A stretch of 64,000 bases of DNA from Aselliscus stoliczkanus (lineage: Eukaryota > Chordata > Mammalia > Chiroptera > Hipposideridae): NCBI GenBank assembly GCA_033961575.1, contig CM066732.1, forward strand, positions 77,342,687-77,406,686, in the 5' to 3' direction. Numbering within the stretch: position 1 is the first letter of the stretch; each line of letters begins with the position of its first letter. Positions 1 through 12,439 of the stretch are shown here, one piece after another. The position numbers were made by a program, and so were the translations under genes. The notes under the pieces were generated by a model. It made no database searches and had not been told where the DNA came from. It saw nothing but the letters and a program-made list of their open reading frames with translations.

Positions 1-620
1 GGAAGTGCAGCTGCAGCTTTTAATACTTTAGTGTCCACATTGGGGGTAAGGCTGAATTATGAAATTCTATACAAGCCAGAAATAAGCAAAAGATTTTTTT
101 TAATGTATAAAAAGCTAAAGAACAGGCACAGCCACTATCAGAAAACCAATATTATGAAAACGACTCAAGATTTACAATCTCTCTGAAGCTGTCACAGAGC
201 TGAATAAGGGTGCTAATTATTTATTGGACCACTTGTCCGTGGTGGACAAAGAAGGTAACTTTGGATCTGATGACTCATTAAATTAAGAGAGCTAAGTTAT
301 CGTTTGTGGCTGATCAAATTTAGCTTCGCAAAACTGATTACTTCCGTTTCCTTCACGGAAATGGTTATGATGATTACGGAAGTAATACAGCTGAGATCTA
401 CAGAGGATAACAAAGAGCAAAAATAGTAATCGTCACAGAAGAACAACAGAAGTAAATCAACTTAATACAATGTTTCTTCTTCTCAGATGACTTCTTCATA
501 GCCACTCTTATCAGTTTTTTTGAATATATTATTTATAATTATACCTGTAGAACAGCTTCTGATATGGACATTATCAATAGATCTGCACTCTCTCTACATG
601 AAAATCCTCTCTAAGTCTAA
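1..620 (+). pseudogene. Broken coding-like remnant, parent unknown
   Basis: Frame 1 is open from the window edge to the stop near 186 and reads like a normal protein, with segments such as LNYEILYKPEISK and KNRHSHYQKTN. After a frameshift the reading continues as SEAVTELNKGANYLLDHL and VVDKEGNFGSDD to a stop near 285. Further open pieces follow: RELSYRLWLIKFSF, then LRKTDYFRFLHGNGYDDYG in another frame, then a roughly 42-codon stretch near 490-618 (DDFFIATLISFFEY). Successive frames joined by frameshifts and stops fit a decayed processed pseudogene or other captured coding sequence. I do not recognise the protein. No introns, poly(A) tail or target duplication can be shown, and the left end is cut by the window. 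The composition could be chance in part. Confidence 0.4.
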
Positions 621-3600
621 GTTTTAACACCTTCATGGAAACTTTTGGAATACAATAACCAGACTTTATCAAAGAACACAGCAGGTTTTGGTCATCTAAC
701 TGTAGGGAAAAGGAAAGGTAGGGTGAAAACCACTTTAAATCTCACCTTCTTAAAGTACTGCTAAGGAGTCAGACAAGCAGGCTTTTATAGATTTTCCTAC
801 TTGTTTTGCTTAGGAGAACTCAGGACTACAGCCTTCTACTATTTATCAATTAATCTGGCATGCAGCCTCAAAGGAAGAAGGTCGACCTGTATTAAAAATG
901 CAGTCATCAAAAATTCATCAAAGACTTCAGCATTTTAACTCATGAACCTTTGAACACCTGCATTCTTGAGAACTCGCTGGTCATAGTGAATGGTGAAATC
1001 TATAGTTACTCCAGTACCTATACCTACCCTGACATGAGCTGAATGAGGAGGCTTCCCAGGGAAAGGGTGAAGATTCCATAAGCACTGCTTGCCCTTCCTT
1101 CATTATGTTCAATAAAACAGCCCACCACACACTGACATCATGGAGTTCAAACTCAATCATATCAGCCTACTACAAAGAAAAAAAAAATCTTTCAGGAGTA
1201 TATTTTTCCCCAATGATTGTAAATATCAGCCTTCTTACAAGGTATTATAATTGAGAAATGTATAAACAACTATTATCTGGTAGGATTATGCACAACAAAG
1301 CTTGCAAATTGAAGTCTTTTAATGCTCTCCAAGAAAAGGTAATAATTCCAGAAACCTTCCTTTAATGTGTGAAAAAAGAAGGATAGTATATGCGAGAAGT
1401 TAAAACTGGAACCTTCAAGTTCAAGGTAAGAACTCTGCTGCTTAACTAATGCACTGCTCATAGCTGTCATCATTAATTTATGTTAGCCTCTGTAAACATC
1501 AAGAGTATAATAGGCCAATTTCACAACTAAATATAGATGCACATTTTGGCCTTATATAAATGGCAGGCTGCTGCCGTAGATCATCGCTGCAGAAACACGT
1601 CAGTGAAGATGCACTGTTTGATGGTCTGATGCTCACACAATATATAAAACCAGTTGTAATGGTTGTTTGGAAGCAAAGTGTAACACAGCAGCAAAATTTC
1701 ATTTGTTCCACAAACTCAGGATATATTAAGCTTGGCTGACAAAGACTGTTTGATGTGCTAAATCAGGTTGACCTTCATTCTTGCTTTATTTTTCTCATTG
1801 AACATGTGAAATGACCATTATTTTTCCCCATGTAAGAAAAGATCATGAAATTGATTGCTTATAAAGTGTCAGAAACATCTGCAACTGCTAACATTTGACA
1901 AAGTATCAAAATCAAGATGTGTTCTTAGCATTTTTAAACTAAGCTATATTCTTATTGAATAACCATGAACCATTTTTGACTTGTGGTAAACCAGATCAAA
2001 AGAGTAATTAAAGCCATTCAAAGAATGCCTTTCCTCATCTTCAGAAAAATGCCTTGTGTATGTTTGAACTTAATAATTCAATTAACTGGTTTTAGCCAAT
2101 GAGCATTTTCATTCTTAACACTTTAAATACGAGGGTTTAATTCCAGAATGAGTCATTAGAATAGTAATAAAGAAAGCTGAGAGGTCTGCGCAACCCTTTT
2201 CAACCAACATTCACCTTGATTCAAATAATCCTTGAATGAACCACAGCAAGACCAAACTATTCATTGTATGCCATGGTGTCTGCCAAAAACCTCATGAATC
2301 AAAGTGTTTTGTTCTTCAGTTTCCCGCAGAACTTTATGCTATACAACTGGCAGGTCCATAATAATGGAAAAACTGCAGCTCTGTCAAGTAATTTCCCTCC
2401 AACCAATAAACAGCACATTACCTTGGAGCAACTTGTATATTTCACACCTTAAATTTCTATTTACCAAATCGGCTAATCACTTCACAATTGAAGTCAGAAC
2501 AACAACAAAAAAATTATCAATTAAAGTGGTTGAAACTCCTGCAAATTATCATTTAGGAATGAAGTAATTGCTTTCATCAGGGCAGAAAAGCCCGCCAGAA
2601 CAGAAATGTCACTTTAGATTAGTGTTCTCACTCCTGAAGCTATGGATGACACAGCTGATATAAGACTAAATGCCAAGACCAATCAATTGCTTTTGTGGCT
2701 CTGCTCTGAGCTGCTGTAAAAGGGGCCATTTTCTAGGATCTACTCTTCATTATAGTAAATGCTATCTCCTTGGTAACATAATTCCATTTCTCATAAATTC
2801 TGTCTGTGAGCATTGTCCTAACAATGGATGTTTGTGGAAAAGAATGCTGTTGGTTTAATGCACAGAATTAAGTGTGAATGGCTGTCAAACTACTATAGTT
2901 TACTAGTTCTTAAACATAAATTGAAGTCTTATACATTAAAAAGATTCTTGGGGAGAAATGAATGTGCTGAACAAGGGTAAGATCCTGTATTTTGAAGGTT
3001 CGGTGTTATTGGTATAGAATTTTTACTATTCTAGTGATTATCTGTCCTGTACATTAAGTCAGTCAGCTAACACCAAAGGTGGGTGAACACTTCACTTACT
3101 GTCTCAGCAGTGTAGTTTGCAAATGTGAAACCTCAGAAGAAAATATGGACTCATTAGGCAACTGCATGCGATTTGTCAATAGCCAGAACTGTGTTAAAAG
3201 AGAAAAAAAAGTGTTCTTTGAGCTGAGCCCTTCCTGGAAAGCATCCAGATCTTAATTTGTATTGCTCATTCCCCTGAAGTTACAAGAATCTGGGTTGCAG
3301 GCTCCAATTAAAAGGAAATTGAAGGAGCTAATATAGTGAGAAAGCAGCAATTCCCTGCATTGCTCTCTTCAGGCTGAAGTTTAGAAAGAGACTCAGGATC
3401 ACGGGTTTTTGCCTGACATGGGATAAGCGCGCTCCCATCCTGGTGAGCACACATGTGGAACCTCCATTAACGGTAACAGGGGCCATGAACACACATTCAG
3501 AGGAAAGTCTACTGCTAAATATTGGAAAGGGTCAGAGCAGCGCTGCTGAAAGGCAAAAATGAGAGAGAATGGTGAGCACCCTGGGACTGTAGAACCTTTC

Positions 3601-3771
3601 ACTGACCATCCAAAGGGCAACTGCTGGAATTTCTATCACTCCGAGGAACTACAGTATTACTTTTCATAAGCTCAATAGCAGGAAAGTACACATGTTGCCT
3701 CTGCTTTTTAAGATAATTTAGGACCACCAAAGAACAGCATGGAGCTTAGCATAATAATACTAAAAGCTAAC
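621..3771. other. Unassigned single-copy-like DNA
   Basis: There is no convincing gene, and no repeat that I recognise. All open frames are under 90 codons and lack coding character. The stretch near 1540-1720, around a purine/pyrimidine-balanced block with 'gctgctgccgtagatcatcgctgcag', is less AT-rich and unbroken by repeats, so it could be a conserved non-coding element. That is only an impression from composition. Confidence 0.4.
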
Positions 3772-3772
3772 A

Positions 3773-4533
3773 TATTTTTAAAATTATTTTCTTTACTTCA
3801 GTTATAGTTGACATTCAATATGATTTTATATTAGTTTCAGACATACACCACAGTGGTTAGACATTTATGTAACTTATGCAATTTTCCCCTGGTTAGTCCA
3901 GTCCCCACCTGGCTCTCTGCATAGTTGTTCCAACATACTGACTCTATTCTCTATGCTGCACTTTACATCCCAGTGGCTATTTTGTAACTACTAATTTATA
4001 CTTCTTAATCCTTTTACCTTTTCACTAAGCTCCTCAACCCCCTCCCACCTGGCAATCATAAATTTCTATGAGTCAACTATCTATGAGCCAATTATTTATG
4101 AGTCTCTTTCTGTTTTATTTGTTCATTTTGTTCCTTGGATTCCACATATAAGTGAGATCATATAGTATTTGTCTTTCCAGTTCTGACTTATTTCACTTAG
4201 CATAACGCCCTACAGCTCTATCTATGTTGTTGCAAATGGTACGATTGCATTCTTTTTTATAGCCAAGTAATATTCCATTGGATATATGTACCACCTCTTT
4301 TTTATCCAGTCGTCTATGGATGGACTCTTGGGTTGCTTCCATATCTTGTCTATTGTAAATAGTGCTGCAATGAACATAGGGATGGATGCACATGTCTTTT
4401 CTAGTTAGTGTTCTGAATTTCTTCAGATAAATATCCAAAAGTGGAATTGCTGGATCATAAAGTAGTTCTATTTTTAAGTTTTTGAGGAACCTCCAAACCA
4501 TTTTCCACAATGGCTGTACCAATTAGCAATCCC
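3773..4533 (-). mobile_element. L1 fragment, ORF2 C-terminus plus 3' UTR
   Basis: Read on the minus strand this is the end of an L1 retrotransposon. A decayed frame at 4193-4522 carries the ORF2 C-terminal signature (QPLWKMVWRFLKNLKIEL, DPAIPLLDIYLK, then the CIHPYVHCS / TIYN region). It is followed by typical 3' UTR text, including 'ccacatataagtgagatcat' at about 4142-4161 on the plus strand. The frame has lost the family's conserved IAKTWKQPKCPS-type reading by frameshift and substitution. The copy is 5'-truncated at about 4533. The divergence suggests an old copy, of L1MA/L1MB type by appearance. Confidence 0.85.
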
Positions 4534-4990
4534 ACTTTGAATGCTTACTATATTTTAGCCAGGGTCTAAATGTTTGAAACATTATCTCATTTAATTCATG
4601 GTTGCTAATGCTAACAATGAGGGGAAAAAAGAGCGACAACTATGAAAGGCAGATAATCTCTACTGGAGGCCCCTCTTTTGAAGGGTCACTGTATGGGTTT
4701 TGTACTTTCCTTCCAACTTTCTGCACCCATCTCCCAAAACTGGGCAATTTCTTGACTCAGGGAGAGCTTTCCCTGGATTCTGGAGTTTCAGTGCTAAAAG
4801 CAGGAAAGTCCTGGGCAAAGCAGGAAAGTCCTGGGCAAACCAGGACAGTTGGTCACCCTGGAGCTATTATTGCCCCCATTTCACAAATAAGATCAAAGCA
4901 CAGAGAGGGAAAGAAACTTGCCCAAAGTCAGTGGAGTCAGAACTTGAACCTGGGCAAGATGATTCAAGTGCATCCTTCTCACCACTGCAC
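4534..4990 (-). repeat. MIR SINE split by a DNA-transposon relic
   Basis: The segment around 4540-4620 (a 'gcttactatatttt ... ttatctcatttaattc' type core) and the segment around 4862-4955 ('cccccatttcacaaataag ... agagggaaagaaacttgccc') are the two halves of one antisense MIR. The intervening ~240 bp is foreign and ends with 'ggacagttggtcaccctg', an end typical of an old non-autonomous DNA transposon. The insertion therefore post-dates the MIR. Confidence 0.65.
4621..4861. mobile_element. DNA-transposon-like relic inside MIR
   Basis: This block separates two collinear MIR halves, so it is an insertion. It contains a perfect 20-bp tandem duplication, with units at 4797-4816 and 4817-4836 (aaagcaggaaagtcctgggc). 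The right end resembles the '...ggtcaccctg' terminus of old hAT-type elements. Left-end boundaries are approximate and the family name is not certain. Confidence 0.4.
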
Positions 4991-5640
4991 TACATTGCCT
5001 CTACAGGAATAAGTCTTCATGATTTCCCTTTTCCCTATTATATTTATATGACAACAAGTCACTGATAAAATCTTATTTGATTTATAATCACCCATATAAA
5101 TTTCATAATAATTGTTATGAAAGCATTAATTCTTTAATGAAATGTCCAAAAACATTAAAAAAATCTATTTTTCAGGCTTATAAAGACATTCCAATTTGGA
5201 GAAGATGATTTGCTGTTAATTGCTCTAAGTCCCAAACTAAATTGCTTTGGAATTCAAATTCAAATGACCTTTTCTAGAGGGAAAATTCATTTTTTCTTTT
5301 AATTTTCTTTAAGTGTGATTTCAAACACTTTTGAAAGCACAACCAAGTGGAAGAAAGCTTTTGAAAACTTTCAAGCTTGATAGGAGAACTTGGAAAGAAG
5401 AAAGCATGCTTTGACAGTTTGAAGATCTTTAAGTATGAAAAGTGAAATCATGGTCACGTGACCATGGCAAAAATAACACATACATTTACTTGATATCAGT
5501 GAACACATCATTATCCTATAACAGCCTTCATTCTTTTGTGAAATAGTGAGAATTAAGTAAAATGGTCATCCTTTCTTTAAACACTACATCTGAGGATACA
5601 GGTCCATCAGTTTTAAGAAACTATCTACTCTATCCCCACC
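4991..5640. other. Unassigned AT-rich DNA
   Basis: I see no gene or recognisable repeat. The region is AT-rich, and 'tggtcacgtgacca' near 5452-5465 is a perfect 14-bp palindrome containing an E-box (CACGTG). Confidence 0.4.
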
Positions 5641-5654
5641 TATCTATTTTTTTT

Positions 5655-5755
5655 CTTTAGAGGGCAGTGTCACTGGCCCTCATATGTGGGATCCGAACCG
5701 GGGCCGCTGGCATCCCAAGCCAGCTCTTAACCACCGCACCACTTGGCCAGCCCCC
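5655..5755 (-). mobile_element. tRNA-derived SINE, short form
   Basis: On the minus strand it runs from a GGGGGCTGGCC-type 5' end through an A-box-like stretch (tggttaagagctgg) and a B-box-like stretch (ggttcggatcc) to 'cactgccctct' and an A-rich tail. About 15 bp (ctatctatttttttt) is repeated on both sides, at about 5640-5654 and 5755-5769; this is a target-site duplication with A/T-tract ambiguity. The other copies of the family lie at 23.3, 28.4, 40.4, 41.1, 43.1 and 53.6 kb. Confidence 0.9.
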
Positions 5756-5770
5756 TATCTATTTTTTTTT

Positions 5771-6740
5771 AATTCACATATTTTTACTTCTCCTTTCATC
5801 AAGTCTCCAAAACCCCAGTGTATGGTTGCTGAGAGTATAAACTGTTAAAATTTCTAGAGAACACTTTGACCAATACCTATTCAAAAGCTTAGAAATTTGT
5901 CTTCTTATAGCCCAACCTGACTAAGATGTAAACCAATATATTGCTAAAATAATATTCACAGCCTCTTTGATAAACTTTAGAAAAAATATGAAATATTCTC
6001 AAATTACTAGACAAGGATTTGTTCAAAAATATCTTCAATGGCTTGGAAAATTTTTTGCAATATGTTAGGCGATAAAAGGCAGTTTATAAATCACCATGTA
6101 AGTGGGATCAAACAACTGTACAGCAATATATCTATATCTATATAGATAGATATAGAGATAAAACATACCCAAATCTGGATTAATGTCCCATAAACTAAAA
6201 TATTGAGATCAGTTATTTCTACATGATAGAAATTCTTTGTATGTGCTATGGTGAGCACCAAACTGAGGCAAACTGAGTCAAGAAGGGGAAAGAAAAGTAA
6301 AAAGAGCCTGTCCAGCCTCTCTTTGTTAATCATACATACTCAGACACCAAATCATCATAAATCCAATATGTCAGATAGAGACATCACAATAAGGGACAGG
6401 GGAAGTCTTTCTAAGGACAAATCCTAGAGCTTCACATAATTATTTTAACTATTTACTAGACCAGTGTGTTTATGTATAATCAGGAACACAAAAAAGTAAA
6501 CAGTCAAAGACTCCAAAGAGAGAGTTTAAGAGCCCACAGAGAAAAGATTCAAGAGGGCAGGGTACCTACAAATCACGATAAGATAATAAATTTCTACAAG
6601 TTTCAGAATGATTGACTAAGACAGCCATCTAGAGACATCTTCTGAAATTCAATGCAATTTTTGAAACTATTGTTTTCCAACAGCTAAACCTCTTCCACTT
6701 CTGTGTGTGAGTTCTCTTCCCCCACCCCTTTTTTCCTTTT
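5771..6740. other. Unassigned DNA with TA-rich patch
   Basis: There is no gene. A short imperfect 'tatc/tata/gata' palindromic patch lies at about 6127-6159 (atatctatatctatatagatagatatagag), enough to explain the open frame over it. Confidence 0.4.
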
Positions 6741-6836
6741 TATGTAGGTATGTATGTGTGTATATGTATATATGTATGTATTCACTTATGTATGTATTTT
6801 TTAAAATATAATTTTTGTTATATATATATATATAAA
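6741..6836. repeat. Simple repeat, TATG/TGTA then (TA)n
   Basis: The region has 'tatgtatg' and 'tgtgtata' microsatellite-like DNA at about 6741-6800, and a (TA)n run at about 6819-6835. Confidence 0.85.
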
Positions 6837-7133
6837 ACAGCACATCTGCTACCCTTACTGGGGCATCTGTGGCCTTCTCGCCTCCTTCTAGCGCTGCGCT
6901 CCTCGTCTCTGGCAGCATCCTTCCCTCCTGAATGGAGGCTGACAGCTCAGGTAGAAGAGGTGGCCATGATGTCTATGGACAGAGTCTGCTACTTTATAAA
7001 CTGATCAGACGAGCACAATTCTAGTCAATTTCACTCACAGCGGGTAGAAGCTGGAAAAACATTCCTATGTAAGAGCCACCGCTGTTCTTCATCTGCAGCT
7101 TCCAGCTCTGACTGTACAGTAAATCTCAACTGA

Positions 7134-7137
<4 letters not shown>
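6837..7137. other. Unassigned, moderately GC-rich single-copy DNA
   Basis: A short island with higher GC (about 6845-6970) is bounded by simple repeats. I see no splice-flanked exon, and the open frames are short. Confidence 0.35.

Positions 7138-7166
<29 letters not shown>
7138..7166. repeat. (CA)n microsatellite
   Basis: Uninterrupted ACACAC... run of about 13 units, followed by a C-tract. Confidence 0.95.
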
Positions 7167-7986
7167 CCCCTCCTGGAGTGCATCCCAGGTTAGACATGCT
7201 ACAATCTGTATAGCTCCACCACTATCCCTGTATATCTGATACAGTAAAGAGCAGTGTCTGCCCAACTATAGGCTATAATTTTATTGATAGACTCTGATGA
7301 CATTATAAAATCCATAAGGGCAAGGAGCAAGTGATTTGCTCATGTCACTAGAAATCCAATACAAAATTACATCTTTCATTTAGAAACCTTTTTGGAACTT
7401 TTTAAAAATTAATCATGATGCATGGTTATCAATACCTGTATTTGGACCATGATGACAGGGAGGGAAACAACATCAAGCCAATGTCTACAGAGACAAAACC
7501 CCAAAGTCTTCAACCGCACCAAGACAAGTCCAGATTTCACAAAGTTCTATACAAATTGTGAGATATATGGCAAGCAGGAAATGAGAGCGTATTTCACTTA
7601 CAAAGATTTCTATAAGCGTTCGTTACAAGCTACTATGTGCTAAATGTAGATTTAGATCTTAACATGCAAAATCAAGTTTAGGTCTTTCATATTGTTCATT
7701 ACACATGAGCTTGCATAAAGTCCAGAACATTTTGTGCAAGAAAAGCAGGAACAAGGAAAACAATGCCTTTTTGTTCCATGTCAACGTGCTCCACTCTCTC
7801 ATGAGCTCAACAGGTATTGTGTGTCCTCATTTGGGTAACACAGATTTAGGTGAGGAGCCTCCATTCCCTGAAGATCCAGCCAACCATGTACTTTATTAAA
7901 ACATCAATGTAACAGATCCTTTTGTGGGATGAAGGTCATACAGAAACATGACAATGCCAAGGAAATTCTACTATGAGAAAGAGAAA

Positions 7987-7989
<3 letters not shown>
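7167..7989. other. Unassigned DNA
   Basis: No gene or clear repeat is seen. The reading frames here are short and lack protein-like composition. Confidence 0.4.

Positions 7990-8046
<57 letters not shown>
7990..8046. repeat. (GA)n microsatellite
   Basis: About 28 uninterrupted GA units. The Ser-Leu dipeptide run in the minus-strand open frame here is a by-product of this repeat. Confidence 0.97.
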
Positions 8047-8049
<3 letters not shown>

Positions 8050-8942
8050 CCTGTGGAAAAGTAGAGTTTCCTTCCTCTCTGTGCTCAAAATACTTGTCTC
8101 CTTGGCAGGAGGAGGCTAACTGAACCATCAAAGACAGGCCCATCCTAGCACTTCATGCTATCAGTGAGAGGTCCTGGATAGAACCAATGTGTGCAGAAAA
8201 GTGATTTTTAAGCAGGTTTAGACTACGGTATTTGACAGATCCTCTAGAAAATGGAGTTAATTAGGTAGGTATAGGTGGGTCCACATAAGGAAGCCATTCA
8301 ATATAAGGAAAATATAACTAAGAAAATCAGTAATTCATTATAATCAAATACCGATCAATAAGTTGTGAGACCCAATGCTGGGCCAAGCTCTGCCACTAAT
8401 AGGTGTATGTTTCCAGACAATGTGTTTAATTTCTCTGGTTGTATGTTTTCGTATCTGAAAAGCAAAGGAACTGTTCTCTAGAACATCTTTCTCCTTAAAA
8501 ATTCTATTTTCACTTGTGTTTTTGTCACGTAATATTCGTGAACTACTAGGGAAGGTATCTTATGTATTAATGTTATTGCCCATTTTACCTACAGCTTTAA
8601 AGTGGTATGTCCCTCCTCCCTGACCTACCCTGTTCAGCCTATTAGTATTGAGTATAGTCAAAAAGGCCTCAATAAGTACATACGCAACCTGACTCTCATA
8701 CAGGATTCAGTGAGGTTTCATGGGTATTAAACTTATGAACAATATATGAAAACTGGCTTAACTCAAATTTCTGATTGATAACAATGAAATACTTCCATCT
8801 CTACTTTTCCAAAGGAAATCCTGGGACTTTTCCAGAACTGACAAAGCAGAGCACACAGTTAACCATGAGTTATAGTTGATAATGAATATCAGCTGTCTAA
8901 GCTGAAAGAAGAATCCAGTTTTATGTAACAGTTATAGCTTCG

Positions 8943-8943
<1 letters not shown>
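8047..8943. other. Unassigned DNA with a degraded MIR-like patch
   Basis: The stretch near 8385-8480 ('caagctctgccactaatagg ... ttaatttctctgg') resembles a decayed sense MIR core. The rest is unassigned and contains no gene. Confidence 0.35.

Positions 8944-8996
<53 letters not shown>
8944..8996. repeat. (TG)n(TA)n microsatellite
   Basis: About 22 GT units run directly into (AT)4. This explains the Cys-Val repeat of the overlapping open frame. Confidence 0.97.
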
Positions 8997-8997
<1 letters not shown>

Positions 8998-11661
8998 TTT
9001 TACTGGTGGGGGGAGATGTTCAAATGATGGAAAAACTTGCATTTTTAGAGTCTGCCTGTTTACTCTCTCCGTGTAGTACAACGCCCTGGAACATTCCTAC
9101 TGAATGTCAACCATCTGGATCAAGCAATCCGCAAACACATGTTGGCTGCTGTCTAATGTCAGGCTAAACCCAAATCAATCAATAGTCTATATCTGGTGAG
9201 CACCAGTATTTTTGGCAGTGTATAGACACAAATGCAATATCCCTATCTGTCACCAAGGTATGTAACATTTATACTGCCTTATAATCTGTTTGCATAGCTG
9301 ACTCCATAGTTCTTCCAAAATCTAGGCTCAGATCCTATGAGATGAGCTGTTCTGCAACTGACCTGAAAGCAACTACCATGTCACCTTCAAAACCCATTAA
9401 GCCATTGAAAACATCACTAGCCAAAGAAGTGATGTGACTACAACATTCCACCAAGTGACTCATGCCTTTTTAACTTGCTCAGAGGTATGTGACTATTGGA
9501 ATCATATCACACTGCATTATTCTTTAATTGACACATAAATCTGATTTGCTGTTAATAATACTATACCCACAAACAACATAAGCAGGCCCCAATGTCTGAA
9601 ATGACTTTACTTATTAAGAAAAAAACAGCAAGTCCTATGAAACACATGTTAAATAAAAATGAAATCTCCTTTCAATGGAAATGTGGGGAGAATTTTAAAA
9701 AGCATAAACCATGTTTACATTAATTTCACTTGAAGTTTTGCAGGCTGGAGTAGCACATTCTGAGCAGCTTACAGTCTTGATCTGTGAGTGAGTAATATTT
9801 AGCTTAAAGTTCTGGAAAGCCCCAAACTACAAGTATTCTAAGTTTGGGGTGAATGAAGGTGGAAGCTTAAATGGGAGAGACGAAAAGAGAAAAGGAAGTA
9901 CCTTTACAAGAAGCTATTAGACCTGATCAGCTCCATGCAAGACAGTTGAAATGTGAGCTTCAGTATTCAAAATAGAAAGGATACAATCATATGTCTGGTT
10001 AACTTACAGGAAATAGTTCCAGAGACAATTTTACACTAACTACAGTGATTTGGGCAATTTTTAAAAATAATACCAGCCAATTTCTCTCCATTATACTCTG
10101 CTGGCAGAAAATAAAACATTTTTCTTTGAAATGATTGCCTTTGGTTTTGTTAAATCATGCATTCTGTCAACATGTGGTCACCATTTTTACATGATCTTTC
10201 TGCTTCCCTAGAAAAGAATGAATTCACAGTCTGAACCCTGATATAAATATGTAATCTTACAACTGTTAAGGCTTCTTCTATTACTGCAAAATGAAGAGAT
10301 GAGAAATTGATGTGGTATCAAAAGAAATGAAACAAAAAAAAGTTGACCAAATAAGTATAAAACTCATATTCTTGAATCTACTTCATAGCTAAATGAAGAA
10401 AACGTTTGTGCTGATCATTTTTCTTACCATAACACAAAGAGAATGTGTGAAGTTCATGATTTTAAAACAAATTTGAAAACCCTATTTATGTCAAGAGATG
10501 CATTCTAGCAACTTTGCTCTAGCTAGCAAAAGGTTAAAGGAGCAGGGGTTGTAATAAAGTCTTAAAATAAGAAAGACGTTATCTTGTCATTAAATAAAGA
10601 CTTTTGGGGTACAAAATGTAGAACGCCTGAGCTGTAATTGCTTCCACTATGTCATCCACCAGGATGGAGATCCTTATCTTCATTCTACAGCCTGTACATT
10701 TTTAAAGCTAGATTCTTTTGCAAAAAGTGTAGATATTTGTTGTGCTGCTGCCCCTCTGGGTCTTGGTTTAGTGATACAGTGAGAGTGAACTTCCTTTCTA
10801 AGACAATCTCTGCAATGCTGCTGCCCCTCAGTAGCCATGGTTACCTAGAGTGGCCAATGAGAAAGCATCCGTGACAATGTTTGGTTTTACTTGACACAAT
10901 AGCTTGGACCAATTTATAGAAAAAAACAAAGTTAATCCTAAGAAAAACAACTAACTGAGATACTTCCAAATGGGTAAAGAGAAAAAATTTCCAGATACAT
11001 CTTGAATTGGATAAAAATATGAAGGGCCAAAACTAAGTGAGAAATTTGATACATGAAAGATGTGGCAAAGGAGAAAACTCTAACACCCAGGAAGAAAGTA
11101 CTAGCAACTTGACTGGACTTAAAATAAATGTGTTTTAAAGGTATAGGTATTGGAGAAGGTCATTTGTTTCCTTCCCTTTGTATAGTGAAAATGTAAAGTA
11201 AGTTAAACGTAAACCACAGAGGACTGTTACTTGAAAGGAAGTTCTACCACTGAGTTACAAATGAGGCAAACATTTAGGTAAGATTTCATTTGAGGTGACA
11301 CTGCTTGTGATAGAATTGTCTGAGTCTCAACAGTACATCTCCTTGTCAGAGGGGAGAGACACTAATGCTACTTCTTTGTCAAGGTAAAAGTTCAGGTTAC
11401 TAGAATCCAGTTGGAACTTTCAACCAGCCAGAATGATTTTTGTAGTCTCATCTTCTCGAGGGAGGGAAACACAAGGAAATCACCCAAAACAGCAACTGCA
11501 ACAGATTTCTTTTTGCTTTTCCATCAACTACAACCTCTCAGATTTTTTGTAAAATAGATACACATTTACCCCAGTTTCCTTCACTGTCCACAAATCCGTT
11601 TTATAGGGACTGACTTGGTTCAGGGGGAAAAAAGGTAGTGACCTGAGACTTGGCAAAAATA
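8997..11661. other. Unassigned AT-rich DNA
   Basis: This stretch of 2.7 kb holds no recognisable gene or repeat. The longest open frame (10638-10874 plus, 78 codons) shows no domain, no splice context and no homolog that I know. Confidence 0.4.
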
Positions 11662-11674
11662 GAAATAATCAATC

Positions 11675-11799
11675 TTTTTCACCCCTTACAAAGTGACTAC
11701 CCCCTCCCCCCTCCCCTGTCCCATAACTATTGCATAGTTTTGTACATATGTAACTATTAATAATAGTAATAAAGATAATAATAATTAAAAAAAAGAATC
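11675..11799 (+). mobile_element. Severely 5'-truncated L1 3' end
   Basis: The segment ends 'aactattgcatagttttgtacatatgtaactattaat ... aataaag ... A-rich'. The first part matches, in sense orientation, the 3' end of the antisense L1-type element at 61.64 kb ('aactattgcattgtgttgtacacctgaaactaat'). It is flanked by a perfect 13-bp direct repeat, gaaataatcaatc, at 11662-11674 and 11800-11812. This is a small LINE-machinery insertion. Confidence 0.75.
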
Positions 11800-11812
11800 G
11801 AAATAATCAATC

Positions 11813-12435
11813 AAAGATGCAGTCTCCATCCAGATCCCACAGTCATGGAAGCACGGAGAGGTGCTGATGCCTAGAAAGCAAGCATAAGCCTGGACAGGGC
11901 ACCAGCCTTGTCCATTCTGGGCCTCAGTTTTCTACTTTGCAAGAGGGAGAAAAAAGCACATAGCAAATGTGTCTAAGGCCTCCCATCAGTTCTCAAATTC
12001 TTTTCATTCCAAGAATTTCACCCAGAGGATTAAAACAGAAACAGTATTTTGCCTACCTTACAAATAACTAAAAAATAACTAGGTAAGATGCTGTATTTTC
12101 TCATCTGACATCTAATAGCAATGCCCAATCATAGGAATGCAGGCATCCCCATTCCTTCCATAGATGGGCTTTCCAAAGGCCTGAGACTGCTCAGCTGCCA
12201 CATACCAACAAGGTCACCTGCCAGCATGCACTGGGAAGTGTCAGTCCCTGGGCTCTACCACCTGTTAAATATTTGGACTCACACCCACATCTAAAGGCTA
12301 CCTAATCTAATTCAAGCGAATGCTTCCTAATCATGATACCAACCATGGGATCTATTTTTAAAAATATTTACAAACATTAAAGAAATTATAGTCCTTTGCC
12401 TCTCTTTCCCAGGGATCAATTAAATAAATGAATTT
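11813..12435. other. Unassigned DNA, small MIR trace
   Basis: A short MIR-like piece ('ctgggcctcagttttctac') occurs near 11918-11950. Otherwise nothing is recognised. Confidence 0.35.
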
Positions 12436-12439
12436 AATC

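Noticed and set aside
4602..5065. Overlapping plus-strand frames of 121 and 136 codons
   Set aside because: They run through an old MIR and a DNA-transposon relic and contain the translated 20-bp tandem repeat. No protein family is seen.
7904..8143. Ser-Leu repeat protein on the minus strand
   Set aside because: It translates a (GA)n microsatellite.
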